Position numbers and translations under genes: made by a program
NCBI GenBank assembly: GCA_965371225.1
Contig: CBDUXP010000102.1
Coordinates: 1-8,991, forward strand
Direction of reading: 5' to 3'
DNA length: 8,991 nt
Source of the DNA: CBDUXP01 sp965371225 [NCBI: uncultured bacterium]
Lineage (GTDB): Bacteria > Abyssobacteria > SURF-5 > CBDUXP01
The notes under the pieces: generated by a model
Database searches by the model: none
Told to the model about the DNA's origin: nothing
The model's input: only the letters and a program-made list of their open reading frames with translations
Part shown: positions 1 through 7,402 of the stretch, piece by piece
Numbering within the stretch: the first letter of the stretch is position 1
Layout: the number at the start of each line of letters is the position of its first letter

Positions 1-1356
1 GCCGACGTGAGCCACTACGTGCGGCCGGGCAGCCCGCTGGACGCGGACGGGTACGCGCGCGCCACCAGTGTGTACCTCGAGGGTCTGGTGGTGCCCATGC
101 TGCCGCACCAGCTCTCGAACGCCATTTGCAGCTTGAGCGCGGGGGTGGATCGGCTCGCACTGTCCTGTCTCATGGAGGTGGATCGCGAGGGGGTGGTGCA
201 GCACTACGAGATTCGGCCGACCGTCATCCACGTGGACCATCGCATGACGTACGACGCGGTCTACGAGATCCTGACGAACGTGGACAGTCCGCTCCGGGCG
301 GAGTACGGGGAGTGGACCGCCCGGTTCGAGGACTTGGACCGGTTGGCGCAGCGGCTCCGGCGCCGGCGGCAGGCGCGCGGCAGCATCATGTTCGAATTTC
401 CCGAGGCGAGCGCCGCCATCGACGAGCACGGCGCCGTCGAGGAGATCGTGCTGCGGGAAACGAACCGCGCGCACCAGCTCATCGAAGAATGCATGCTGCT
501 GGCGAACGAGACGGTGGCGCGGCACCTGCGCGACGGCGATGCGCCGTGCGTCTACCGCGTTCACGAACGGCCGGATGAGCAAGCGATCGAGCGGTTCTTC
601 GCTTTCGTCGCCTCCCTCGGCTTTCGGGTCTCGCAGCAGGGGACGGTCGCGCCGCGGGACCTGCAAGTCGTCAGCGATACCGTCAAAGGCGCGCCGGAAG
701 AGCACCTGGTCAACACGCTCATGTTGCGGGCTATGAAGCAGGCCCGGTACTCCTCGCATAACGGGGGCCACTTCGGGCTGGCGTCGGGCTGCTACTGCCA
801 CTTCACGTCGCCCATCCGCCGGTATCCGGACCTGATGGTGCATCGGGTGCTGTACCAACTGGCGGACGAAGGGGTGGAGGCTGCCCGCACGCGGTGGGGC
901 GACCGGCTCGAGGTCATCGCCGAGCACTGTTCCACCCGGGAGCGTGTCGCGGTCGCCGCGGAACGGGAATCGCTCCGGGTAAAGCAATTGCTCTTTATGG
1001 AGAAGCACGTGGGAGACGAGTTCGAGGCGCGCATCACGGGCGTGCAGCGCTACGGCATGTTCGTGGAAACGCTCCGCGAACTGGCGGACGGGCGCGTGCA
1101 CGTGAGCGAGTTGGACGACGACTACTACGAATTACTCGAAGATGAACACTGCCTGGTCGGCGCGGACACGGGCCGGCGCTACACGCTCGGGGACGCCCTG
1201 ACCGTGCAGGTGCTGCGGGTGGACGTGGAACAGCGCGAGCTGGACTTCCGGGTCCTCTCCCGTGCGGGCGCGGACGTCGCGGCCTCCGGTCGGCGGCGGG
1301 GCCGGGGCCCGGCACGGCGGCGGAGCGGTCGGCCGCCGCGGCGGAGGAACCGGTAA
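1..1356 (+). CDS. rnr: Ribonuclease R (3'-5' exoribonuclease), C-terminal part, 5' end outside window
   Basis: RNase R degrades structured RNA from the 3' end in the cytoplasm, helping turn over mRNA and defective rRNA. The reading frame is open from base 1 (first codons Ala-Asp-Val-Ser-His-Tyr-Val, matching the family's IADVSHYV stretch), so the start and the catalytic Asp cluster lie upstream of the window. Numbering from the first codon in the window, the RNB domain continues to about residue 280 and includes the family signature HFTSPIRRYPDL at 267-278. It also shows LIEECMLLAN and GHFGLA, both typical of RNase R. An S1 RNA-binding domain follows at about 337-420 (ITGVQRYGMFVE, then GRVHVSEL and DDYYE). 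The final 22 residues contain 12 Arg, a basic tail like the Lys-rich tail of E. coli RNase R but shorter and Arg-based. The stop TAA overlaps the argC start by one base. RNase II is less likely, because LDDDYYE after the S1 core and the basic tail are RNase R traits. Confidence 0.95.
   Translation, partial: ADVSHYVRPGSPLDADGYARATSVYLEGLVVPMLPHQLSNAICSLSAGVDRLALSCLMEVDREGVVQHYEIRPTVIHVDHRMTYDAVYEILTNVDSPLRAEYGEWTARFEDLDRLAQRLRRRRQARGSIMFEFPEASAAIDEHGAVEEIVLRETNRAHQLIEECMLLANETVARHLRDGDAPCVYRVHERPDEQAIERFFAFVASLGFRVSQQGTVAPRDLQVVSDTVKGAPEEHLVNTLMLRAMKQARYSSHNGGHFGLASGCYCHFTSPIRRYPDLMVHRVLYQLADEGVEAARTRWGDRLEVIAEHCSTRERVAVAAERESLRVKQLLFMEKHVGDEFEARITGVQRYGMFVETLRELADGRVHVSELDDDYYELLEDEHCLVGADTGRRYTLGDALTVQVLRVDVEQRELDFRVLSRAGADVAASGRRRGRGPARRRSGRPPRRRNR
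1288..1353 (+). other. Arg-rich C-terminal tail of RNase R with CGG codon runs
   Basis: These 22 codons hold 12 Arg, 4 Gly and 3 Pro, with Arg triplets at three places, written mostly with CGG. It follows the S1 domain directly. In E. coli RNase R the basic tail helps bind ribosomes and structured RNA, and I infer a similar role. The last codons (CGG AGG AAC) also carry the ribosome binding site of argC. Confidence 0.7.
1343..1347 (+). promoter_or_regulatory. Shine-Dalgarno for argC inside the rnr 3' end
   Basis: GGAGG lies 8 bases before the ATG at 1356, within the last Arg codons of rnr. With the TAATG stop/start overlap it supports translational coupling and fixes the argC start. Confidence 0.75.
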
Positions 1357-2393
1357 TGCGGGTCGGCATCGTCGGCGCGACCGGCTTCGTCGGTGGGGAA
1401 ATGTTGCGCCTGCTCCTCGGCCACCCCGAGGTTCAGGTGACCGTGGCCATGTCGCGCCAAGGCGAGGGCCAGCGGGTGGACGCGTTGTTTCCGGCCCTCG
1501 GCGGCCAGACGGACCTCACGCTGGTGCCGCTGGACCCCGCGGCGTTGGCGGCGCAGTGCGATTGTGCCGTGCTGGCCGTCCCGCATACGGTGGCCATGTC
1601 GGTCGTCCCGGGCCTGCTGGACGCCGGGCTGTCCGTCGTGGACTGGAGCGGGGACTTTCGGCTCAAGGACGCCGCGGAATACGAACGGTGGTACGGGGCC
1701 GTGCACACGGCGCCCGAGCTGCTGGGCCGGGCGGTCTACGGCCTTCCGGAGCTGCACCGCGCGGCGCTTCAGGAGGCGGACCTGGTGGCGGTGGCCGGCT
1801 GTTACCCGACGGCGGCCCTGCTCGGGCTCGCCCCCCTCGTGCGGGCCGAACTGCTGGAAGCGGACACCATCGCCATCGTGGCCATGTCCGGCGTGACCGG
1901 GGCGGGCGCGTCCCTCACGCCGATGACACACTATTCCTCAGTGGCGGGCACCGTGCGGCCGTATGGCCTCGAGGGGCATCGCCACGTGTCGGAAATCGAA
2001 GCGGAGCTGGGCCTCGCCGCGGGGCGGGCGGTCGCGGTGACCTTCCTGCCGCACGTGGTCCCCATGGATCGGGGCATACTCTGTACGATGACGGCGCAGG
2101 CCGCGCCGGGCGCTACGCCCGAGGCCCTGCAGGCGTGCTTGGCGGAAGCGTATGCGGACGCGGCGTGCGTGCGCGTGCTGCATTCCGGACAGGCGCCGGA
2201 GCCCGGGTTCGTGCAGGGCTCGAACCGCTGCGACGTGGCGGTGCGCTGGGACGAGCGGACGGGCCGGGTGCTGGTGTTGAGCGCGCTGGACAATTTAGTG
2301 AAAGGTGCGGCGGGGCAGGCCGTGCAGTGCCTAAACGTGATGCAAGGTTGGCCGGAGGCGTTGGGGCTGCCTCTGAGCGGCCTGTGGCCGTAA
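1356..2393 (+). CDS. argC: N-acetyl-gamma-glutamyl-phosphate reductase
   Basis: ArgC reduces N-acetylglutamyl phosphate to N-acetylglutamate semialdehyde with NADPH, the third step of acetylated ornithine/arginine synthesis, in the cytoplasm. The 345-residue length is normal for the family. The N-terminal Rossmann nucleotide-binding loop is GATGFVGGE (7-15). The catalytic Cys is C149 in VAGCYPTAAL, the family position. The substrate-domain motifs SGVTGAG (178-184), HRHVSEIE (208-215) and PHVVPMDRG (232-240) follow, and LDNLVKGAAGQA lies near the C-terminus, so the enzyme looks complete. The ATG start is set by the family N-terminus (MRVGIVGATG) and by the GGAGG upstream. It overlaps the rnr stop by one base and is followed after 18 bases by argJ, giving the common argC-argJ-argB order. 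Confidence 0.97.
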   Translation: MRVGIVGATGFVGGEMLRLLLGHPEVQVTVAMSRQGEGQRVDALFPALGGQTDLTLVPLDPAALAAQCDCAVLAVPHTVAMSVVPGLLDAGLSVVDWSGDFRLKDAAEYERWYGAVHTAPELLGRAVYGLPELHRAALQEADLVAVAGCYPTAALLGLAPLVRAELLEADTIAIVAMSGVTGAGASLTPMTHYSSVAGTVRPYGLEGHRHVSEIEAELGLAAGRAVAVTFLPHVVPMDRGILCTMTAQAAPGATPEALQACLAEAYADAACVRVLHSGQAPEPGFVQGSNRCDVAVRWDERTGRVLVLSALDNLVKGAAGQAVQCLNVMQGWPEALGLPLSGLWP

Positions 2394-2400
2394 GGGCCGC

Positions 2401-2405
2401 GGGAG
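2401..2405 (+). promoter_or_regulatory. Shine-Dalgarno that fixes the GTG start of argJ
   Basis: GGGAG sits 6 bases before the GTG at 2412 in the short argC-argJ gap. No ATG in frame gives a family-length N-terminus, so this site supports the GTG start. Confidence 0.65.
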
Positions 2406-2411
2406 ACGACT

Positions 2412-3626
2412 GTGAGTACATTCGACTTGGTGACCGACCGGCCCGTGTCCCTGCCGCCGGGCTTCAAGGCTTCGGCCGACACCGCCGGGCTCAAACCCAG
2501 CGGCGCGCCCGACCTGGCGCTGGTCGCCGCCGAGGCGGGGGTGCCCTGCGCGGGCGTGTTTACCCAGAGCGCGCTGAGGGCGGGCCCCGTGCGCTACTGC
2601 CAAGAGCGGCTGCAATCCGGGCGTGCCCGTGCCGTGTTCACGAACTCCGGCGTCGCCAACGCCTGCACCGGCGAGACCGGCTACCGGGATGCGGAGGACC
2701 TGGCCGAGGCGACTGCCATGGTGCTCATGTGCGACCCGGACGAGGTGCTGGTGTGTTCGACGGGGATCATCGGGCCGCGTATGGACATGGGCGTCCTGCG
2801 CAACCACGTGGCCCCGCTGGTGAACTCGTTACGGTCCGACGGGTTCGACGCGGCGGCCACCGCCATTCACACGACGGACACGCGGCAGAAGGACGTGTGG
2901 CTTACGCTGCACCTGGGCGCGGTCGAGGCGCGCCTGGTGGGCATGTGCAAAGGCGCGGCCATGATCGCGCCGAACATGGCCACCATGCTCGCCTATCTGT
3001 TTACCGATGCGGCGGTGGAGTCCGCCGCGCTGCAGGCGGCGCTGGACCGGGCGGTGCGCGATACGTTCAACGCGATCACCGTGGACGGGGATACCAGCAC
3101 GAACGATACGGTCCTCGTGTTCGCCAACGGCGCGGCGGGGAATGAGCCCATCACGGAAGATGCGCCGCACTTCGAACCGTTCGTCGACGCGCTGCACGCC
3201 GCGTGCGAATCGCTCGCGCGCCAGATCGTGCAGGACGCCGAAGGGGCCACGAAGCTCATCGAGTTGCACGTGGGCGGCGCCCCGACCGACGAGGCGGCAC
3301 GCCTGATTGCGGCAAGCATCGCGAATTCCCCGCTCGTGAAGACGGCGCTGCACGGGGCCGATCCCAACTACGGCCGCCTGCTGATGGCCATCGGGAAAGC
3401 CGGGGTGCCTGTGGACGAGGCGCACATCGGGATCCAGTGTGGCGAAGCGCCGCTCATGCAGTGCGGAAAAATCGTGGAGTTTAACGAAGCGGTGGTGCGC
3501 GCCTACCTGGAAAAGTCTGAGGTGTGTTTCCGCATCATCGTCGGCAATGGGCCCGGCGTCGCGCGTATGCTGACCTGCGACCTGAGCGCGGAATACGTGC
3601 GGCTCAACTCGGCGTACACCACGTAA
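2412..3626 (+). CDS. argJ: Glutamate N-acetyltransferase / ornithine acetyltransferase ArgJ
   Basis: ArgJ moves the acetyl group from N-acetylornithine to glutamate, releasing ornithine and recycling the acetyl group. Some members also use acetyl-CoA and so replace ArgA; sequence alone does not show which type this is. The 404-residue length is normal. The precursor cleaves itself between Ala190 and Thr191 in the motif KGAAMIAPNMATML (180-193), and Thr191 becomes the nucleophile of the beta chain. The oxyanion-hole pair is Thr117-Gly118 in CSTGIIG. Other family marks are TNSGVANACTG (77-87), TTDT (154-157), DGDTSTNDT (205-213) and the C-terminal DLSAEYVRLNSAYTT. All needed residues are present, so it should be active. 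The GTG start is backed by GGGAG upstream. The stop is one base from the argB ATG. Confidence 0.97.
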   Translation: MSTFDLVTDRPVSLPPGFKASADTAGLKPSGAPDLALVAAEAGVPCAGVFTQSALRAGPVRYCQERLQSGRARAVFTNSGVANACTGETGYRDAEDLAEATAMVLMCDPDEVLVCSTGIIGPRMDMGVLRNHVAPLVNSLRSDGFDAAATAIHTTDTRQKDVWLTLHLGAVEARLVGMCKGAAMIAPNMATMLAYLFTDAAVESAALQAALDRAVRDTFNAITVDGDTSTNDTVLVFANGAAGNEPITEDAPHFEPFVDALHAACESLARQIVQDAEGATKLIELHVGGAPTDEAARLIAASIANSPLVKTALHGADPNYGRLLMAIGKAGVPVDEAHIGIQCGEAPLMQCGKIVEFNEAVVRAYLEKSEVCFRIIVGNGPGVARMLTCDLSAEYVRLNSAYTT

Positions 3627-3627
3627 G

Positions 3628-4503
3628 ATGGCTATGGACGATCTCATCGCGAAAGCGAAAATCCTCAACGACGCGCTGCCGTACTTCCGGCGCTTCATGG
3701 GCAAGACCGTCGTGATCAAGCTCGGCGGCAGCACCTTGGGCGACGCGGGCGTGGACGCGGCGACCGCGGAAGACATCGTCATGTTCCAGACGGTGGGGAT
3801 GCGGCCGGTGGTCGTGCACGGCGGCGGGCGGTCCGTCACCCAGTTTCTGGAGCGGCTCGGCATGGTCGCCACGTTCAAGGACGGGTTGCGCGTGTCCGAT
3901 GCGGAAACCACCATCGTGGCGGAAATGGTCCTGGTGGGCTACGTGAACTCGGCCATCGTGGCCCAAATCCAACAGGCCGGCGGCCAGGCGTGCGGCCTGA
4001 GCGGCAAGGATGGGCACGTGCTCACGGCCAGCAAGTACGTCAAGCCGGAGGAGCCGGAGGCGGACTTCGGATTCGTCGGTCAAGTGGAACGGGTGCGGAC
4101 GGACCTCATCCGCGCGCTCAGCGACAACGGTTTCATCCCCGTCATCGCGCCCATCGGCCTGGGGGAGGACGGGCAGACGTACAATATTAATGCCGACACC
4201 GTCGCGGGAGCGGTGGCCGCCGCCCTCACGGCCGAAAAGCTCGTGTTGATGACGAACACGCCGGGTTTGCTGCGGGATCCGGCGGACCCCACCTCTATCA
4301 TTTCGCACCTCACGCGCAAGGAAGTGAAGGATCTGGTCGCGGACGGCACGATCACGGACGGGATGCTGCCCAAGGTGGAAGCGTGCCGGGCCAGCCTCGG
4401 CGCCGGCGTGAACAAAACCCACATTGTCGACGGGCGGGTGCAGCATGCGCTGCTGCTGGAAATCTACACGCGCACCGGCATCGGCACCGAAATCGTCCCG
4501 TAG
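3628..4503 (+). CDS. argB: Acetylglutamate kinase (NAGK)
   Basis: ArgB phosphorylates N-acetylglutamate with ATP, usually the controlled step of the pathway. The 291 residues form one amino acid kinase domain. The phosphate-binding Lys31 and Gly-rich loop are in IKLGGS (30-35), the second loop in HGGG (64-67), DGLRVSD (85-91) binds substrate, NINAD (186-190) lies in the active site, and GMLPKVEAC (245-253) contacts ATP. The N-terminal helix before Lys31 (ALPYFRRFMGKTVVIK) is the extension that joins dimers into hexamers in arginine-inhibited NAGKs. With HIVDGRVQHALLLE near the C-terminus, this suggests feedback inhibition by arginine (inferred from known family members). An oddity is KLGGSTLG where many relatives have KYGGNAM. 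The start lacks a clear ribosome binding site and is 1 base from the argJ stop, so coupling is likely; an in-frame ATG at 3634 is an alternative. Confidence 0.96.
   Translation: MAMDDLIAKAKILNDALPYFRRFMGKTVVIKLGGSTLGDAGVDAATAEDIVMFQTVGMRPVVVHGGGRSVTQFLERLGMVATFKDGLRVSDAETTIVAEMVLVGYVNSAIVAQIQQAGGQACGLSGKDGHVLTASKYVKPEEPEADFGFVGQVERVRTDLIRALSDNGFIPVIAPIGLGEDGQTYNINADTVAGAVAAALTAEKLVLMTNTPGLLRDPADPTSIISHLTRKEVKDLVADGTITDGMLPKVEACRASLGAGVNKTHIVDGRVQHALLLEIYTRTGIGTEIVP
4445..4503 (+). other. Overlap of argB 3' end and TPR protein 5' end
   Basis: If the ATG at 4445 is used, 59 bases are read in two frames: argB ends LLLEIYTRTGIGTEIVP while the TPR frame reads a Cys/Arg/Ser/Pro-rich leader. The argB frame is clearly constrained here, being a conserved NAGK C-terminus. 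The TPR leader composition could therefore be a by-product, which is the main reason its start is uncertain. Confidence 0.5.
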
Positions 4504-7381
4504 GCCCCGCGGCCGCCGCCTGCGGGCGCTCCTCCTGGGGGTCGCCTGGACCGGTCCCAGCGTGGCGGCGTTCGGGCAGGCGGACGCGGCACGTCCGCAC
4601 CCGCCCGCCGAGTCGGCGCGCGCCGCCGTCGTGCGTGCGTACGAGCGGGGCGACTACGCGCGCGTGGTCACCCTGTGCGCGCCGCATGTCGCCGCGGATG
4701 ACGACACCGAAACCCGGGGGCTGTACGCCTATTACTTGGGCGCCGCCCAGCACCGCCTGGGCGAATCGGCGCGCGCGCTCGCGCTGTGGACGCAGCTGTT
4801 GAATGAGGCGCCGGATGGCCCGTACGCGACCAAGGCCCTGCTGGCCGTGGGATTAGTCCACGCGGGCCGGGGCGACTGGCCCGCCTGTCAGGCGGCCTGC
4901 GAGCGCCTGCTGATCCAGGCGCCGCCGGGCCCGGACGCGGTCGTCGCCGCGTACTGGCGGGCGGAGGCCCTCGCGCAGCAAGGGGCCTGGGAGGCCGCGC
5001 GCCAGGCGTTCGAGGAGGTGCTGCGCCGGCCCGAAGACCACGCCCTCAAGCTCGACGCGCGGGTGGGGCTCATCGACTGTCTGGTCCACGGGGGGCAGCC
5101 CACCGACGCGGTTGACCACGCGGAGCGCCTGGCGGCCGATGCGCCGGCGCATCCGGAACTCGGCCGTTCCTGGCTGCGGATCGCGCAGGCGGCGCGCAAT
5201 GGGGGAGACGCGGCCCTGGCCGTTGCGGCCGCCGAGCGCGCGCTAGCCCGCGACGCCACGCTGAAGTTGGATGCCGCCCTGGTGCTGGCGGAGGTCGCCT
5301 TGCTCAACGGCGACGCGAGCCGGGCCGCGGCTGTGTTGGCGCCCCTGTTGGCGGCACGCGGGAGCGCCGCCGCCCGGTCGCGGCTCTTGACGAACTTGGG
5401 CTGGGCCGCCTACGTCGCACAGGACTACACGCGGGCGGTGGCGGTGTACGAACAGGCTGCAAGCGTGCGCGCCGGCGCCCTGCGCCCGGCCGACAGCCTG
5501 CGGCTCGGGCTCAGCCACATTGCGTTGGGCAATGATCCCGCCGCGCTGCTGGTGCTCGCGCCGCTCCAGGGCGAGCCCGCGCTCGAGCCCCACGCGAGCC
5601 TCCTCAACGCCGTGCTGGTCGATGCCAGCTTGCGCGCGGGGCACCCCACGGCGGCGCTGCGTCTGCTGCACACCGGCCTGCGCGCGTGGCCGGGCTCGCC
5701 CCACACCGTGTGGCGCCACGAACGCATCGCGCGGATTCTCGCCGCCCGCCGCGCCTGGAACGAAGCGGCGGAAGCGTACCGTGCCGCGTCCGCCGCGGCG
5801 GACGAAGGTGACGTGGGCCCCCTGGCAGTGCAGGCGGCGTTTGCGGATGCGCGTGCCCAACGGTGGAGCGCGGCGCGGCGCGTCCTTCGCGGCCGGCCGG
5901 ATGCCTTATCCCCGCCGTACCAGGTCCTGTTCTACGCGCTGCGCGGCGACGCGCGTGCCACGCGCGAACAATGGGGCGCGGCGGCAACGGCGTACCGCCA
6001 AGCCGCGCAGGCCGCGGCGGGTACCCCCGTCCAGCCCCAACTCCTCGTCCGAGCCGCCCGCGCGGCGGCCATCGACCGGGACGGTGCCGCGCTCGCGGCC
6101 ATCGCGACTCTGGCCTCGCCGAGTGATGCCACCGCGGAAATTTGGGTGTTGCACGCCGCACTTGCCGAAGCCGCGAACGACTCCGGCACCGCGCACGCCG
6201 CCTGGCTGGTGGCTGCGCCGTTCGGTGGCGGGGCCGGGGCCCGGGCGCGGTTGGCGGTGGCGTGGGAGCACCTTGCCGCGGGCCGGCCGGACGAAGCGGT
6301 CCCGTACCTGGCCGGCGGTGGCGGCGGCGGATTCGAACGGTGGGGGCAGTACGGCATGGCCCTGTCGCACCTGGAGCAGGGCGCCTACCGCGTGGCGGCG
6401 GCCGAATGTTTCAGCTTGGCCGATCAGTACGCTGACACGCCCCTGGGAGATGAGGCGCGGTTGCGGGCGGCCGAGGCGTTGAACCGGGCCGGTGCCTGGC
6501 GGGAAGCGGAAGATGCGTTCCGCACCGCGGACGGACACGTGCAGTCCGCCCCCGCGCGCCGGGCGGCCGCGCTCGGCCTCGCGTGGACGCTCGCACGGCA
6601 TGGGTTCGAGGGCCAGGCCACTACCGTCTTCCAGGGCGTGTTGGCGGGGCAGGATACCGACGCGGACGCCGCACAGGCGTTGCTCTGGCTCGGGCGCACG
6701 GCGTTCGAGCGGGAGCGGTACGCGGTGGCGGGAGAAGTGCTGTCCCGGGTGCTCCTCTTGCAGCCACGGGGCGACGATGCGGCGCTCGCCGAATACTGGC
6801 TCGCCCGGTCCCTGTTCGAGCGGGAGCAGTACGTGTCGGCCGCGGCCACGTTCGCCGGGTGCCGGCGCCGGCCCGCCGCCGCAGCGTATGAGCCGCAGGT
6901 GGGCTACTGGGAAGTGCGCTGCGCGGCGGCGCTCGGGGATGACGCGGCCGTGCTGGCGAATGCGGCGGCGCTGCGGCGCGCGTTTCCCACCACCCGCGCC
7001 TGGCTCGACCTGGAGTTCGCCGTGGCGCAGGCCCACCAGCGGCGGGAGGCCTGGGCCGAGGCGCTCGCGGCTTACGACCGCGTGGCGGCGGGGAATCCGG
7101 GCGTGCTCGGGGCGCAGGCCATGGTCGCCGGAGCGGCGTGCCTGGAAGCGACCGGGGATTTCGACGGGGCGGTCATGCGGCTGTTCCGCGTGCGGCCCGG
7201 CGAGGTGGCGCCCGAGATCGTCGCGGACGCGCGCCTGGTGCTGGGCCGCACGCTGGTGCGCGCCGGGCGGCCGCCGGAGGCACGGACCGTGTTGCAAGAT
7301 GTCGTGAAGCAGTATCCTGATACCGACGCCGCGCACGAGGCGCAGGCGGAACTGGCCCGGCTGTCGGCGCCGGCCACGTAA
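4445..7381 (+). CDS. Large TPR-repeat protein, probably exported to the periplasm
   Basis: I do not recognise a named family. With the ATG at 4445 it has 978 residues, nearly all Ala-rich helical pairs with TPR spacing, for example LGESARALALWTQLLNEAPD (104-123), GAWEAARQAFEEVL (180-193), QDYTRAVAVYEQA (326-338), RERYAVAGEVLSRVLLLQP (756-774) and RAGRPPEARTVLQDVVKQYP (939-958). The last resembles TPR units of the CpoB/YbgF and BamD type. Residues 18-27 are very basic (SRRPRGRRLR), followed by a hydrophobic stretch (ALLLGVAW...SVAAFG) and possible cleavage after GQA or ADA near 46-48, so a signal peptide is likely but not strong. A Gly run at 624-629 may be a hinge. The start is uncertain. The ATG overlaps argB by 59 bases and has only a weak GGCGGG upstream. 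TTG at 4424 is also possible, and CTG at 4520 would leave a compact signal peptide. ExbB/ExbD genes follow 21 bases on, so I infer a scaffold or partner of that complex. It is not an enzyme as far as I can see. Confidence 0.8.
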   Translation: MRCCWKSTRAPASAPKSSRRPRGRRLRALLLGVAWTGPSVAAFGQADAARPHPPAESARAAVVRAYERGDYARVVTLCAPHVAADDDTETRGLYAYYLGAAQHRLGESARALALWTQLLNEAPDGPYATKALLAVGLVHAGRGDWPACQAACERLLIQAPPGPDAVVAAYWRAEALAQQGAWEAARQAFEEVLRRPEDHALKLDARVGLIDCLVHGGQPTDAVDHAERLAADAPAHPELGRSWLRIAQAARNGGDAALAVAAAERALARDATLKLDAALVLAEVALLNGDASRAAAVLAPLLAARGSAAARSRLLTNLGWAAYVAQDYTRAVAVYEQAASVRAGALRPADSLRLGLSHIALGNDPAALLVLAPLQGEPALEPHASLLNAVLVDASLRAGHPTAALRLLHTGLRAWPGSPHTVWRHERIARILAARRAWNEAAEAYRAASAAADEGDVGPLAVQAAFADARAQRWSAARRVLRGRPDALSPPYQVLFYALRGDARATREQWGAAATAYRQAAQAAAGTPVQPQLLVRAARAAAIDRDGAALAAIATLASPSDATAEIWVLHAALAEAANDSGTAHAAWLVAAPFGGGAGARARLAVAWEHLAAGRPDEAVPYLAGGGGGGFERWGQYGMALSHLEQGAYRVAAAECFSLADQYADTPLGDEARLRAAEALNRAGAWREAEDAFRTADGHVQSAPARRAAALGLAWTLARHGFEGQATTVFQGVLAGQDTDADAAQALLWLGRTAFERERYAVAGEVLSRVLLLQPRGDDAALAEYWLARSLFEREQYVSAAATFAGCRRRPAAAAYEPQVGYWEVRCAAALGDDAAVLANAAALRRAFPTTRAWLDLEFAVAQAHQRREAWAEALAAYDRVAAGNPGVLGAQAMVAGAACLEATGDFDGAVMRLFRVRPGEVAPEIVADARLVLGRTLVRAGRPPEARTVLQDVVKQYPDTDAAHEAQAELARLSAPAT
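6314..6331 (+). other. Six-glycine run inside the TPR protein
   Basis: Six Gly codons in a row (GGC, GGT, GGC, GGC, GGC, GGA) break the helical repeats between ...EAVPYLA and FERWGQYG. A second Gly-rich patch, FGGGAGAR, lies about 30 residues earlier. The two together suggest a flexible break between an N-terminal and a C-terminal TPR array (inference). Confidence 0.55.
6703..6833 (+). repeat. Direct repeat pair inside neighbouring TPR units
   Basis: A 20-base stretch beginning gttcgagcgggagc occurs at 6703-6722 and again at 6814-6833 with one mismatch (G to A). The copies start 111 bases apart, exactly 37 codons, close to a TPR unit. They encode FERERY and FEREQY, with similar flanks (LLWLGRTA and EYWLARSL). 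This looks like a duplicated TPR unit, not a mobile repeat. Confidence 0.7.
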
Positions 7382-7391
7382 CCGAACCACG

Positions 7392-7397
7392 AAGGAG
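7392..7397 (+). promoter_or_regulatory. Strong Shine-Dalgarno for exbB
   Basis: AAGGAG lies 5 bases before the ATG at 7403 in the 21-base gap after the TPR gene. It is the strongest ribosome binding site in the window, which suggests high or independent translation of exbB. Confidence 0.8.
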
Positions 7398-7402
7398 AGG
7401 GC

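Noticed and set aside
1262-3145. 627-codon open frame on the + strand overlapping argC and argJ
   Set aside because: It is in another frame of two clearly conserved genes, and its translation is Gly/Arg/Ala-rich with no motif. This is typical of shadow frames in GC-rich DNA.
2829-3914. 361-codon open frame on the - strand opposite argJ and argB
   Set aside because: It crosses the argJ/argB junction against two enzymes with full catalytic motifs, so it is a GC-driven antisense frame.
4501-4530. GC-rich dyad (GCGGCCGC) after the argB stop as a possible terminator
   Set aside because: It is short, has no T run after it, and lies in the coding region of the TPR protein.
4445-7381. TPR protein as CpoB/YbgF or BamD itself
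   Set aside because: Only the C-terminal repeats resemble those families. The protein is several times longer and no tolA, tolB or pal is visible nearby.
5906-7390. 494-codon open frame on the - strand opposite the TPR gene
   Set aside because: It reads as an Arg/Pro/Gly-rich shadow of the Ala-rich TPR gene and shows no recognisable fold or start signal.
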